DNA of 64,000 nt, from assembly GCA_910574475.1 (NCBI GenBank), contig CAJTAT010000003.1, forward strand, positions 407,943 through 471,942, given 5' to 3'. Origin of the DNA: Clostridia bacterium. GTDB lineage: Bacteria > Bacillota > Clostridia > Lachnospirales > Lachnospiraceae. A program made the translations under genes and the position numbers. The stretch's first letter is position 1. Each line of letters opens with the position of its first letter. The notes below the pieces were generated by a model that saw only the letters and a program-made list of their open reading frames with translations, had not been told where the DNA came from and made no database searches. Shown piece after piece: positions 1-7,656 of the stretch.

Positions 1-74
1 ATAGGAGACATGACAAGACGATTCTTCAGGACTACGCTTCCGATTTTTCCTTCTGAAAATAGTTTCTCATACAT
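1..74 (-). CDS. NADH:flavin oxidoreductase (old yellow enzyme family), N-terminal fragment
   Basis: Only the first 24 codons lie in the window; the gene runs off the left edge. The visible start contains GKIGSVVLKNRLVMSP, the typical opening strand of OYE-type flavin ene-reductases such as the BaiCD, FadH and enoate reductase group. A strong AGGAG ribosome binding site sits about 9 bases upstream of the ATG at 74. The SDR gene ends 34 bases upstream on the same strand, so the two are probably co-transcribed and may act in sequence on one substrate, the SDR on a hydroxyl or ketone and the OYE on a conjugated double bond. Cofactor-binding and catalytic parts are not visible, so the subfamily cannot be assigned. 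Confidence 0.75.
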   Translation of the reverse strand, partial: MYEKLFSEGKIGSVVLKNRLVMSP

Positions 75-107
75 GCGAAACACTCCTTTCTCCTGTCTGT
101 CACAATC

Positions 108-863
108 TTAGAAAATGGTATAGCCGCCGTCTACAGCCAAAGCTGCTCCATGAATATAGCTGGACTCGTCACTGGCCAGAAAAGCAATCGCTTTTGCCAC
201 CTCCTCAGGATTACCGGGGCGCCCAGAGGGACTCATTTTTATCTTCATATTAACTGGATGCTGAGGGATGCTCAAGACTCTGGCAATCATCTGAGTATCG
301 ATCGGGCCGGGCATCACAGCGTTGATGCGAATCCCTGCGTGTCCATGGTCCAGAGAAATCTGACGGGTCAGTCCCAAAAATCCATGTTTTGCAGTCGTAT
401 AGGCGATTCCACCTCTGCCAGCCCCTGTGGAAGCCATAGAAGCCACATTTACAATGGTGCCGCCTCCAGCCTGCTCCATAATGGGAATGATACGTTTCAT
501 CATCTGGAAAGGAGCTGACAGATTCGTAGCCAGCACTTTGTCCCACTCCTCGTCTGTGATCTGATCCATATTGGCCAGGCTGCCGCCTACGCCTGCATTG
601 TTTACGAGAATATCAATCTTTCCATATGTATCTAAGGTAGCCTTTACCAACGCATCCAATGCCTCAGGGGAAGTAACATCTGTCTTCTGGTAGAAGGCCT
701 CTCCTCCCGCTTCTTTAATCTCGGCAACTACTGCGTTTCCTGCTTCCTCTGTAGTACCTACGATCACCACTTTTGCGCCTTCTGCTGCCATTAACATTGC
801 AGTAGCCTTGCCAATACCCTTTGTAGAACCTGTCACGATTGCAACCTTATCCTGAAATTTCAT
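108..863 (-). CDS. Short-chain dehydrogenase/reductase (SDR, classical type)
   Basis: A 251-residue cytosolic NAD(P)-dependent oxidoreductase of normal classical-SDR length. It has the nucleotide-binding motif TGSTKGIG (residues 11-18), NNAG (88-91), catalytic Asn114 and the triad Ser142-Tyr155-Lys159, with a PG motif after the active site (185-186). The C-terminal AVDGGYTIF is typical of FabG-like and hydroxysteroid or sugar dehydrogenases. The substrate cannot be read from sequence. It lies upstream of an old-yellow-enzyme gene and divergent from a PucR-type regulator, suggesting an inducible reductive pathway. FabG of fatty acid synthesis is less likely because no other fab genes are nearby. 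Confidence 0.9.
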   Translation of the reverse strand: MKFQDKVAIVTGSTKGIGKATAMLMAAEGAKVVIVGTTEEAGNAVVAEIKEAGGEAFYQKTDVTSPEALDALVKATLDTYGKIDILVNNAGVGGSLANMDQITDEEWDKVLATNLSAPFQMMKRIIPIMEQAGGGTIVNVASMASTGAGRGGIAYTTAKHGFLGLTRQISLDHGHAGIRINAVMPGPIDTQMIARVLSIPQHPVNMKIKMSPSGRPGNPEEVAKAIAFLASDESSYIHGAALAVDGGYTIF

Positions 864-905
864 ATGTGATCTCTCCTTTTCTCTTTTATAATGTCTCTAT
901 TATAA

Positions 906-936
906 GCAGAAAAAAGGAACTAGAAAACGGTTCTGC
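906..936. promoter_or_regulatory. Inverted repeat between divergent genes, candidate operator
   Basis: GCAGAA at 906-911 is mirrored by TTCTGC at 931-936, with GAAC/GTTC as an inner pair. The repeat lies upstream of a minus-strand TATAAT-like -10 (899-904) that has only a poor -35, which is the arrangement expected when an activator is needed. The neighbouring PucR-type protein is the obvious candidate binder; that link is an inference. Confidence 0.35.
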
Positions 937-950
937 TGACTGAATCGAAA

Positions 951-979
951 TTGACAATTTGTGCACAATGCACTATAGT
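951..979 (+). promoter_or_regulatory. Sigma-A promoter of the PucR-type regulator
   Basis: TTGACA at 951-956 and TATAGT at 974-979 are separated by 17 bases. The start codon at 997 follows closely, so the leader is very short and carries only the AGAGGTGG ribosome binding site. Confidence 0.7.
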
Positions 980-996
980 AAAAAAGAGGTGGTTTT

Positions 997-2517
997 ATGC
1001 TGTTTACAAGTCTAATCAATCAGATTTCCCCAAAGACTTCTATTAAGATTGTTCACTCTGATGATATTTTCAATTTGACCGATGTAGCCTTTATCGACGG
1101 GACTCAGACAGAGTATGAAAATGAAATACTCTATTTTGGATGTTCTGAACAGCTTACCAACAATAAGCTGCCGCCCCACTGTGTTCTGACGCGAAGCCCC
1201 AATGAACAATTCCTGAATTCGCTAAAAATCGGAGTCAGTCTGGCATTGGTGGACGCGAAAGAACTTTTTCTTGTATTTAACGCTGCCAAAGCTCTTATGG
1301 ATGCCTCCCGCACCCAGGGCTTTTATGGGGAACTCATGGACTGCGCCGCCCACTCTCACAGCATAGAACCTGTGATCAATCTGGCAGCAGCAAAATTGGG
1401 AAATTCCCTTGTTCTTTTAGATTCCAGCTTTAAAATCCTGGCCTATTCCACTATATTTCCCATTGATGATCCACTCTGGGAAGAAAATATACGTCTGGGT
1501 TACTGTACATATGAGTTTGTCAATGCGGTACAAAATCTTGACGCTGTAAAAAATGCTGCCAGAAATTCGGATCCTGTGGTTGTCACTTGTTATGCCTCTC
1601 CCCTTCGCAAGCTGTCCAGTAAAATCTTTATCCGCGAAAACTTTGTGGGAATTGTACTCATGTTGGAAAAGGAAACTCCTATCTCGCCCCTGCATTTTCA
1701 GCTTCTCCCTGTGATTAGCGCTGCTGCCAGAGACGCAATCCCCCGCTATGCGCCGTTCCTCATCTCGGACAATACGATTTATCAAAAGCTTCTGTATGAT
1801 TTACTAATTGGCGCTCCTCCAGAAATGATTGCTCCACAGGTTGCAGAGCTTCCTTTTTCGCCTCATTTATGCGCCCTCTGTATCCGGCAAAGCCGCTATC
1901 TGGGTCAAAAACATTTAAAAGAAGAAGTGGCAGAACAATTGGTCCGCTGCCTTCCTGACACTCGTTTTACCTTTCATGAAAAAGGGATCGCCGCTCTGGT
2001 TCCTCTGGGCGACGCCCCGAAACTGGGCCTTGATATGCAAAAAAAGCTGATAGTTCTAGCTGAAAAGGAGCATTTGCGTATCGGTGTCTCCAATCTCTTT
2101 TTTCAGATTGAGACCTTTGCCAAACGTTACGCCCAGGCCATGCGGGCCCTGGAGCTCTCTCTGAGACTGCATCCAGAAGAGGTTGTAAGTCTCTATTCCG
2201 ACTACGCTTTTTATGATCTGTTAAGTAATACAAAGGAGCAGGATGTCTTAGGACTGTACTGCCATCCGGCTCTGGCTCTTCTTAACCAGTATGATCACGC
2301 CAATGGAACAGACTTCTACCATACTTTGGAAGCCTACTTGTCCTGGGGCTGCAGTGTCAAGGATACGGCTGAAAAATTATTTATCCATCGAAACTCTTTA
2401 AATTACCGGTTGGATCGGATTCAAAGTCTGACGCAAGTGGATTTAAGCGACACCAAGGAACGGTTTTTACTGGAAATGTCCTATCATATCGACCACTATA
2501 CGGGAAGAGATAGTTAA
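997..2517 (+). CDS. PucR/CdaR-family transcriptional regulator
   Basis: A 506-residue regulator. The last 60 residues form the PucR C-terminal helix-turn-helix, with AEKLFIHRNSLNYRLDRI as its recognition core. The region before it matches the GGDEF-like middle domain of CdaR/PucR proteins, and the N-terminal 250 residues look like a ligand-sensing part with GAF-like pattern. Such proteins usually activate adjacent catabolic operons in response to the pathway substrate. It is divergent from the SDR/OYE genes across a 133-base intergenic region with an inverted repeat, so it probably controls them. The signal is unknown. The start is supported by AGAGGTGG just upstream of the ATG. Confidence 0.85.
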   Translation: MLFTSLINQISPKTSIKIVHSDDIFNLTDVAFIDGTQTEYENEILYFGCSEQLTNNKLPPHCVLTRSPNEQFLNSLKIGVSLALVDAKELFLVFNAAKALMDASRTQGFYGELMDCAAHSHSIEPVINLAAAKLGNSLVLLDSSFKILAYSTIFPIDDPLWEENIRLGYCTYEFVNAVQNLDAVKNAARNSDPVVVTCYASPLRKLSSKIFIRENFVGIVLMLEKETPISPLHFQLLPVISAAARDAIPRYAPFLISDNTIYQKLLYDLLIGAPPEMIAPQVAELPFSPHLCALCIRQSRYLGQKHLKEEVAEQLVRCLPDTRFTFHEKGIAALVPLGDAPKLGLDMQKKLIVLAEKEHLRIGVSNLFFQIETFAKRYAQAMRALELSLRLHPEEVVSLYSDYAFYDLLSNTKEQDVLGLYCHPALALLNQYDHANGTDFYHTLEAYLSWGCSVKDTAEKLFIHRNSLNYRLDRIQSLTQVDLSDTKERFLLEMSYHIDHYTGRDS

Positions 2518-2566
2518 TGTTAATATTTTACTGTTAAAAGATTGTTAATAATTTAATTATTTTCTA

Positions 2567-2594
2567 TTGCAATCTGATTCATTTGTGCTATAAT
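2567..2594 (+). promoter_or_regulatory. Promoter of the folT transcript
   Basis: TTGCAA (2567-2572) and TATAAT (2589-2594) are spaced by 16 bases. Transcription would start near 2601, so the RNA begins just before the riboswitch at 2611. Confidence 0.7.
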
Positions 2595-2610
2595 AGCCTT
2601 AAATAAATAA

Positions 2611-2722
2611 TAGCGAAGTAGGATTTTATGCGTTAAGTGTTCGATGGCTGGGGAGTCGCCTCGAAACGAAAAGTGAAAGCCGTGAGGCTTCGTCTTACGA
2701 TATATTATCCGCACCCGTTGCT
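2611..2722 (+). promoter_or_regulatory. Tetrahydrofolate (THF/folT) riboswitch
   Basis: The 5' part carries GTAGGATTTTATGCGTTAAG, matching the conserved entry of the THF aptamer, and the 3' part carries ATCCGC. Outer stem P1 is formed by TAGCGA (2611-2616) with TTGCTA (2717-2722). Internal helices come from the CTGGGGAGTCGCC and CGTGAGGCTTCG segments. It precedes a folate transporter S-component, the classical gene under this riboswitch, which binds reduced folates and lowers expression. How it acts is not certain: no clear intrinsic terminator follows, so translation control through the ribosome binding site at about 2811 is likely. Confidence 0.85.
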
Positions 2723-2827
2723 ACAGATGAGTACATCTCATGTGTGGAGGGAACCAAAGCTGTGATCAGCCTCAATATTATTTATTGTAGCCAATTTCTT
2801 AACACACGTTTAGGAGGTGTATTTTTT

Positions 2828-3403
2828 ATGCAATTATTTGCAAAAGATGTATTCAAATTCAAAGAACAGCTAAAAACTGTTCGAAATGTTCAGGGCATTT
2901 GTCTCTGCGGGCTCTTTGTAGCTTCCTATGTAGTACTGTCCCTTTTCAATATCCGTATCTCAGAATTTCTGGAGTTTCGTATCGGCTTTCTTGCCCTGGC
3001 GGCAGCCGGCTTTTACGGGGGGCCTATCATGGGAATGTCTGTGGGCATTGCAGGAGATATCATCAGTTACTTTGTAGTTCCCAATTCTGCTCCCTTTTTC
3101 CCTGGGTTTACGTTGACTTATGCGCTTTTGGGCTTTTTATTCGGCCTTATTTTGTATCGGGCTAAAATCACGCCCTTGCGCGCTGTCTTTGCCAGTCTGG
3201 CAGAATTTCTTGTATCATGCACCCTGACTACATGCTGGCTATACTTAATGTACGGTATGGATTTAAAATACCTTTTGACCATCCGTATCTTTAAGAATAT
3301 GATTTCATTTGTAGTTTATGCTATCCTGCTCTATGTCTTTTTAAAGGCCTTTTCTAAGGTATTAAATGTGACGCATACACCAGCAAAAGCAGCAGAGTCA
3401 TAA
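2828..3403 (+). CDS. folT: Folate ECF transporter S component FolT
   Basis: A 191-residue integral membrane substrate-binding component of an energy-coupling-factor transporter, with about six hydrophobic segments. These include the FRIGFLALAAAGFYGGPIMG region and the YALLGFLFGLILYR helix that are characteristic of FolT-type S components. It would capture folates and use a shared EcfAAT module encoded elsewhere. The ATG at 2828 is preferred over the upstream in-frame start at 2744 because TAGGAGGTG lies directly in front of it and the upstream extension overlaps leader RNA. THF riboswitch control fits the high folate demand of an acetogen. A terminator follows. Confidence 0.9.
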   Translation: MQLFAKDVFKFKEQLKTVRNVQGICLCGLFVASYVVLSLFNIRISEFLEFRIGFLALAAAGFYGGPIMGMSVGIAGDIISYFVVPNSAPFFPGFTLTYALLGFLFGLILYRAKITPLRAVFASLAEFLVSCTLTTCWLYLMYGMDLKYLLTIRIFKNMISFVVYAILLYVFLKAFSKVLNVTHTPAKAAES

Positions 3404-3497
3404 GACCTAAAGTCATGTACTCCCACCTGCAGTATCCTCTCCCAGCTGGTTGAAGCCTGTGAGGGCTGCGGGATGATAAAGGTTGATAATACATAAG

Positions 3498-3536
3498 GGC
3501 CGCCACATAAAATTTTAAATGTGGCGGCCTTCTTTC
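3498..3536 (+). terminator. Rho-independent terminator of folT
   Basis: GGCCGCCACAT pairs perfectly with ATGTGGCGGCC (3498-3529) around an A/T loop, followed by TTCTTTCC. The stem also separates folT from the convergent dehydrogenase gene ending at 3551. Confidence 0.8.
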
Positions 3537-3550
3537 CTGCAATTAGCCAA

Positions 3551-4582
3551 TTATGATTCTATGTTAAAATCCTTCTTATATTTCTCTACAGCCATATGGA
3601 TCCATTCCTCTGACATGGGCTTTGCCTGTATAATTGTGTAACGAATCCCATGCTCCACGGCAAACTGCTTTGCAATATGAAGTCCCTCCCGAAGTTGTTC
3701 TTCTGTAATCTCAAGGGTTTTCAGGCTGATATCAATTCCAAGCCTTTTTAACATAGACAAGACCCTTTCATGCTGATTCTCCTGGAACAGAGACATAAAG
3801 TATACAGTCAGACTGATGATTCGTCCGTGAAGGAATCCATGACCGCAAACGTACTCCAAAGTGTCAAAAAGGAGGTGTTCACTGGCGCTTTCCCACATAG
3901 TATGATTCATTTTGGCTGCATTTTCGGCAATCCAGCCATATGCTTCACACATAAAATAGATTCCATTATCATTCACTTCTTTAATGTTATCAATATTCTC
4001 TGCCAGCATACCAATCAGATACTGAGCGCCTTGATAAATTTCCTGGGAGAAAGGTTTTTCTCTTGTAACCATATCATTTAGCTTCCAGTCATAAGATGCC
4101 GTCAGACAGGCCAGAAGATCTCCAGCTCCTGAAATGTTTAAATATTTAGGAGCCCCTTGAATGATATCATAGTCAATAAAAAGCTTCTCTGGGAAAATGC
4201 GTCCCATATAAGTTACAACATTGTTCACACGGATTGCTGACTTGTAGCACCATGCCGCATTAACAGAAAGGACAGTTGGTATGCTATATAACTTAGCGCC
4301 TAAATGCTCTGCCATCCATTTTCCCGCGTCAATTGCCATTCCACCGCCCATGGCCACCACGATCTCTGTGCCCTCATAGACTTTTACATCTTCCTTAAGA
4401 GTAGCTAATTCTACATCTTTTACAGTATAAGCCGTATAGTGATTTTTTAGCTGCTCCTTAAACTGACTGAGCACAAAGCCGTCAGCTACTACCAAATAAT
4501 GGTCCAGATCAGCCGTCAATCCTGGAAGAAGTCCTCTTCCGTAGATAATATGGAACTTATCGCCGCAATTAGGAAATATCAT
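3551..4582 (-). CDS. Glycerol-1-phosphate dehydrogenase-like (EgsA/AraM type) metal-dependent dehydrogenase
   Basis: A 343-residue protein of the dehydroquinate synthase/Fe-alcohol dehydrogenase fold. It shows AMGGGMAIDAGKWMA (around residues 77-91), the GGGxxxDxxK dinucleotide motif of the G1PDH branch, then SGAGDLLA with a metal-binding Asp, SASEHLLFDTLE and CGHGFLHG with metal-binding His residues. The family reduces or oxidises phosphorylated polyols with NAD(P)H. It starts 16 bases after nagB and is surely co-transcribed. In the setting of a glucitol PTS that lacks the usual sorbitol-6-phosphate dehydrogenase gene, I infer that it oxidises the PTS product. Its true substrate is unknown; glycerol-1-phosphate is the family default. 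Confidence 0.8.
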   Translation of the reverse strand: MIFPNCGDKFHIIYGRGLLPGLTADLDHYLVVADGFVLSQFKEQLKNHYTAYTVKDVELATLKEDVKVYEGTEIVVAMGGGMAIDAGKWMAEHLGAKLYSIPTVLSVNAAWCYKSAIRVNNVVTYMGRIFPEKLFIDYDIIQGAPKYLNISGAGDLLACLTASYDWKLNDMVTREKPFSQEIYQGAQYLIGMLAENIDNIKEVNDNGIYFMCEAYGWIAENAAKMNHTMWESASEHLLFDTLEYVCGHGFLHGRIISLTVYFMSLFQENQHERVLSMLKRLGIDISLKTLEITEEQLREGLHIAKQFAVEHGIRYTIIQAKPMSEEWIHMAVEKYKKDFNIES

Positions 4583-4598
4583 TTCTCTTCCTCCTTAC

Positions 4599-5339
4599 TC
4601 AGTCTTTCCATCCAGCACTTTCTGCCAGGCTTTTGTCAATCACAATTGTGGCGTCTCTGTGCATCTTAAGAACGGTTGCCGGTACACTGGAAGTAATCTG
4701 ATCATCCATTAATAGTTTTCTGATTACGGACGCTTTGTTTTCACCAGTCGCAATCAATACAATCTTGGCGGCCTTCATAATGTCGCCTACCCCCATAGTG
4801 ATAGCCTCCCTCGGAACATCATCTGGGTTTTCAAAGAATCGGGAATTTGCCTGAATGGTTCCCTCGTCCAACTTTTGAATATGAACGCCGGCTGTCAATT
4901 CTTCTGCCGGCTCGTTAAAGCCAATATGTCCACTCACGCCGATGCCCAGCAGTTGAATATCAATCAGATGGTCATCCCCGTATAGTTTTTCATTAAATAA
5001 AGCTATTTCTTTTTCTGGATCATTCATTCCTGAAGGTACATATGCTTTTGTGCTGTCAATCCCAGCAGGAATCAGGAAGCGCTTATTCATATAAGTCAGG
5101 TAACTCTGTTCGCTATCTGGATCCATCCCTTCGTATTCATCAAGGTTTACGGTTGTTACCTTGGAAAAATCAACCTCACCCTGTCTGCAGGCTTCTACTA
5201 AAATTGGATAAACGCCTTCAGCCGTCCCGCCTGTGGCAAGACCCAGTTTCGATTCAGGAATCTTTTGAACCTGCTGAATCAGGAATCCAGCAACTACCTT
5301 ACAAGATTCTTCATAGTCCTTTGTTACAATAATCTTCAT
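4599..5339 (-). CDS. nagB: Glucosamine-6-phosphate deaminase
   Basis: A 246-residue cytosolic enzyme converting glucosamine-6-phosphate to fructose-6-phosphate and ammonia. Family motifs are clear: GLATGGTAEGVYPIL near the N-terminus (phosphate binding), TTVNLDEYEGMD (catalytic Asp), LLGIGVSGHIGFNEPAEEL (catalytic His loop) and GVGDIMKAAKIVLIATGENKA. The start MKIIVTKDYEES is chosen because GGAGG lies 8 bases upstream and matches the family start; an in-frame GTG at 5357 is an alternative. It is first in a two-gene operon with the EgsA-like dehydrogenase and divergent from a GntR/HutC regulator. Confidence 0.93.
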   Translation of the reverse strand: MKIIVTKDYEESCKVVAGFLIQQVQKIPESKLGLATGGTAEGVYPILVEACRQGEVDFSKVTTVNLDEYEGMDPDSEQSYLTYMNKRFLIPAGIDSTKAYVPSGMNDPEKEIALFNEKLYGDDHLIDIQLLGIGVSGHIGFNEPAEELTAGVHIQKLDEGTIQANSRFFENPDDVPREAITMGVGDIMKAAKIVLIATGENKASVIRKLLMDDQITSSVPATVLKMHRDATIVIDKSLAESAGWKD

Positions 5340-5364
5340 ATTCCAGTCCTCCATCACTTTTCTC

Positions 5365-5378
5365 CTGGATATGTCCAG
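5365..5378 (-). promoter_or_regulatory. Operator-like box shared with the gut PTS operon
   Basis: The minus strand reads CTGGACATATCCAG, a quasi-palindrome just downstream of the nagB -10 box. The same GGACATATCC core occurs twice at the matching position of the gut promoter (8679-8700). Its TGG-N6-CCA frame resembles operators of HutC/NagR-type GntR repressors. Binding by the adjacent GntR protein is an inference. Confidence 0.6.
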
Positions 5379-5383
5379 TAATT

Positions 5384-5412
5384 ATTATATACGTTTCTTG
5401 TGTATAAAGCAA
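5384..5412 (-). promoter_or_regulatory. nagB operon promoter
   Basis: On the minus strand TTGCTT (5412-5407) and TATAAT (5389-5384) are 17 bases apart. The operator-like box lies at the expected transcription start. Confidence 0.7.
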
Positions 5413-5505
5413 TACCCATATAAAAATTTTATCTTCACCCAAATTCACCCATTCACCATTGACTATAATAATCAAAACTGTTAAACTAATAAAGCAAATA
5501 AACGT

Positions 5506-5519
5506 GCAAACGTGTTTGC
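5506..5519. promoter_or_regulatory. Inverted repeat upstream of the GntR gene
   Basis: GCAAAC-GT-GTTTGC is a perfect 6-base inverted repeat with a 2-base spacer, located 24 bases before the regulator start codon. It differs from the shared CTGGACATATCCAG box, so it could be a separate autoregulatory site or a binding site for another factor such as CcpA-like regulators. Confidence 0.35.
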
Positions 5520-5542
5520 TTGAGACATTAGGAGACAATATT

Positions 5543-6235
5543 ATGAAATCAGCCGATGTAAAAAAAGAACTCAAAAAAATCATTTTAAAAATGGAGGGAA
5601 ATGAAAAGCTGCCCAGTGAGCGGGAGTTAGTCAAAAAATTTCAGTATTCACGCCCAACCATTCAAAAAGCTCTGAATGATCTTCTAAAAGAAGGCCTTAT
5701 TTATCGGATTCCACGTCAGGGTGCCTATGTCACAGAACGCCGTCTTCGCAAGTCCTTAAATTCACTCCAAAGTTTTAAAGAGGATACACTTTCCAATGGT
5801 TATATCCCTTCTACAAAAGTATTATTATTCGAAAAAATAGAAGCAGAAAAGGATGTTGCCTCCGCTTTAAACATTTCCACCGGCGGATATGTATATAAGA
5901 CCATAAGGGTCAGATCTCAAAATAACGATCCTGTTATCTACGATATTAACTATTTTACTCCTGCATCCATTTCTGGAATTACAGTAGAAGAGGTTCAGGA
6001 TTCTGTGTATTCTTTTATAGAAGAGAAAAAAGGTCTCAAACCTGCTATGTCGAGAGAGACCATTGACGCAATTCTTCCCACCGAAGATATAGCCAGGGAA
6101 CTTCAGATAAGTACCAGCGATCCCATTATTAAAGTGGTTATGACCGCCTATTTTTCTGATGGACAGCCTTTTGAATATTCCATCTCTTATAAAAACCCGA
6201 AAAAATATAGTCTGGTAGTCCAGGCTTATCGTTAG
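5543..6235 (+). CDS. GntR/HutC-family transcriptional regulator with UTRA domain
   Basis: A 230-residue repressor. Residues 1-65 form a winged helix with KLPSERELVKKFQYSRPTI, the standard GntR DNA-binding core; the remainder is a UTRA effector domain ending in FEYSISYKNPKKYSLVV. HutC-type regulators such as NagR bind sugar phosphates or related ligands. The ATG at 5543 is preferred to the upstream start at 5459 because AGGAGA lies in front of it and the family begins here. It is divergent from nagB and convergent with the gut PTS operon, whose promoters share an operator-like box, so it probably controls both. The effector may be an amino sugar phosphate (inference). Confidence 0.88.
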   Translation: MKSADVKKELKKIILKMEGNEKLPSERELVKKFQYSRPTIQKALNDLLKEGLIYRIPRQGAYVTERRLRKSLNSLQSFKEDTLSNGYIPSTKVLLFEKIEAEKDVASALNISTGGYVYKTIRVRSQNNDPVIYDINYFTPASISGITVEEVQDSVYSFIEEKKGLKPAMSRETIDAILPTEDIARELQISTSDPIIKVVMTAYFSDGQPFEYSISYKNPKKYSLVVQAYR

Positions 6236-6283
6236 TAAATCTTAAAGGTCATAGGGCAAGCAAGTCTTTCTCCTACACCTTTG

Positions 6284-6333
6284 CACACCAAAAGACTGTC
6301 CTATCCAAAGACAGTCTCCTGGTGTGTTTTTTT
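6284..6333 (+). terminator. Strong terminator of the GntR gene
   Basis: CACACC/GGTGTG and AGACTGTC/GACAGTCT form a two-part stem, followed by seven T residues (6327-6333). It overlaps the last bases of the convergent gutM gene. Confidence 0.88.
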
Positions 6334-6730
6334 AATCTTCCTGAGCCTTTAGGCCTTTTTCCAAATATGTGGCTGCCATCAATAAGGCCTGCTCCGTACC
6401 ATTCCTTTTCTTTTTTGCATGTAATGTTTCTAAAATTTCCACATAAGTAGCTGCTTCCAGCTGAATATCCTTTTCAAAATCAGCAAATACAGACTTTCCT
6501 TTAATCTTATACCCCTGGATAATGGTACCATCTCTCTCTGTAATAAGTATATAAATTCGATTCCCATACCAGTGCTTTGATAATCCAATACTTGATACAG
6601 GACCAGTCTTTTTGATTTCACTAATCTGTTTATTCAAATGTCGTGCCTGTGGAATGACTAGCAAACGCTGCAAAAAAACCATCAGTATCAGTATAAATGC
6701 AATGCCATAGGCATTATTCAAGAACTGCAT
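6332..6730 (-). CDS. gutM: Glucitol operon activator-like protein GutM
   Basis: A 132-residue protein with one N-terminal membrane-spanning segment (about residues 8-28) followed by a soluble domain containing GLSKHWYGNRIYILI and the KGKSVFADFEKD segment seen in the GutM/SrlM family. GutM is an accessory activator of glucitol operons in enteric bacteria; in Firmicutes it usually travels with the PTS genes and its exact action is not known. It is the last gene of the PTS operon, 9 bases after gutB. Confidence 0.75.
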   Translation of the reverse strand: MQFLNNAYGIAFILILMVFLQRLLVIPQARHLNKQISEIKKTGPVSSIGLSKHWYGNRIYILITERDGTIIQGYKIKGKSVFADFEKDIQLEAATYVEILETLHAKKKRNGTEQALLMAATYLEKGLKAQED

Positions 6731-6739
6731 CCGTATTCT

Positions 6740-7102
6740 TTACCCCACACAAATCTTTATAAAATCTCCTGTGTGAATTTGCCCCGGAAATTCACCGACC
6801 ACATGTATGGTACCCTCCAACAGAGGTTCTTTGGCCCCGTCAAACCGAATGGTAACGTGTCCCAAGTGGGCAAACGTCTCGTTTGCCACATCTCCAACGG
6901 CTGTGATCAAATATATCTCAGATCCTATCACCAATTGATTTCCCACTTGAATGTCCTTATTATTTTCAGGGACGTCAATAATCACACAATAGTCTGCAAG
7001 GCTCTCATCTGGAATATCACCAAAAGTAATCAACATCTTTTCTTCTCTGCACATGTCCAGATGTTTCCCAACTTTATGTATCTTGCTCTCATATTTAACC
7101 AT
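6740..7102 (-). CDS. gutB: PTS glucitol/sorbitol-specific EIIA component
   Basis: A 120-residue cytosolic phosphocarrier of the Gut PTS family. It carries EEKMLITFGDIPDESLADYC, ITAVGDVANETFAHLGHVT and TIHVVGEFPG, matching SrlB/GutB block by block; the His in GHVT is the probable phosphorylation site. The start at 7102 is chosen because an in-frame extension to 7156 lies inside the upstream gene, whose stop codon ends one base before this ATG. The TAA-A-ATG arrangement suggests translational coupling. It passes phosphate from HPr to the EIIB component. Confidence 0.88.
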   Translation of the reverse strand: MVKYESKIHKVGKHLDMCREEKMLITFGDIPDESLADYCVIIDVPENNKDIQVGNQLVIGSEIYLITAVGDVANETFAHLGHVTIRFDGAKEPLLEGTIHVVGEFPGQIHTGDFIKICVG

Positions 7103-7103
7103 T

Positions 7104-7640
7104 TTAAAATACCAGCTGGCCAATAAGAATGGCAAGGATAATTTCAATGGGAGCAATTATAAATTTAGAGAACAAAACGGCAGACACTCCTATCTCCATA
7201 GTCTCCGGCTCCGCTTCTGTCAAAGACATTCCTACAGGAATAAAGTCAGCGCCACATGGCTGATGAATGGCAAATACAGCCGGAAGAGCCATAGTAAGCG
7301 GAATACTTCCCGCACTGATCAAGCCTCCAATCAGTGCTCCGATTACCTGAGGAATAACTGCGCCAGGACCGATAATCGGGGAAATCATAGGGAATGTAAT
7401 AATCAATCCCATTAAAATCAGTCCGATGGGACTTGTGGCCAGGGTCGAAAGCGCACCGGCAATCAAGTTCCCAAGTCCGGTATTGGAAATGAACGTAAAT
7501 ACCACGGAAACAAAGATAATAAACGGAACAATCTGCTCAAGAACCAGCTTAAATGAGTTTCTTGCGGCTGTAACAATTACGATCACAAATCTGCCAACCC
7601 ACTCCGCAACTGCGGTCATCATTTTACTTATCACATTCAT
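7104..7640 (-). CDS. PTS glucitol/sorbitol-specific EIIC2 component (C-terminal half of GutE)
   Basis: A 178-residue membrane protein equal to the C-terminal membrane part of enteric SrlE/GutE. Visible family segments are FVSVVFTFISNTGLGNLIAG, FPMISPIIGPGAVIPQVIGA and the GADFIPVGMSLTEAEPETM loop near the end. In Escherichia coli EIIB and this membrane half are one polypeptide; here they are two genes 16 bases apart, the usual Firmicute arrangement. Together with GutA it forms the translocation channel. GAGGTG serves as ribosome binding site. Confidence 0.88.
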   Translation of the reverse strand: MNVISKMMTAVAEWVGRFVIVIVTAARNSFKLVLEQIVPFIIFVSVVFTFISNTGLGNLIAGALSTLATSPIGLILMGLIITFPMISPIIGPGAVIPQVIGALIGGLISAGSIPLTMALPAVFAIHQPCGADFIPVGMSLTEAEPETMEIGVSAVLFSKFIIAPIEIILAILIGQLVF

Positions 7641-7656
7641 CTACTTCACCTCATAA

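Noticed and set aside
3404..3497. Possible riboswitch or small RNA between folT and its terminator
   Set aside because: Some self-complementary GC-rich segments are present, but no known aptamer core (for example no cobalamin box) and no downstream gene on that strand.
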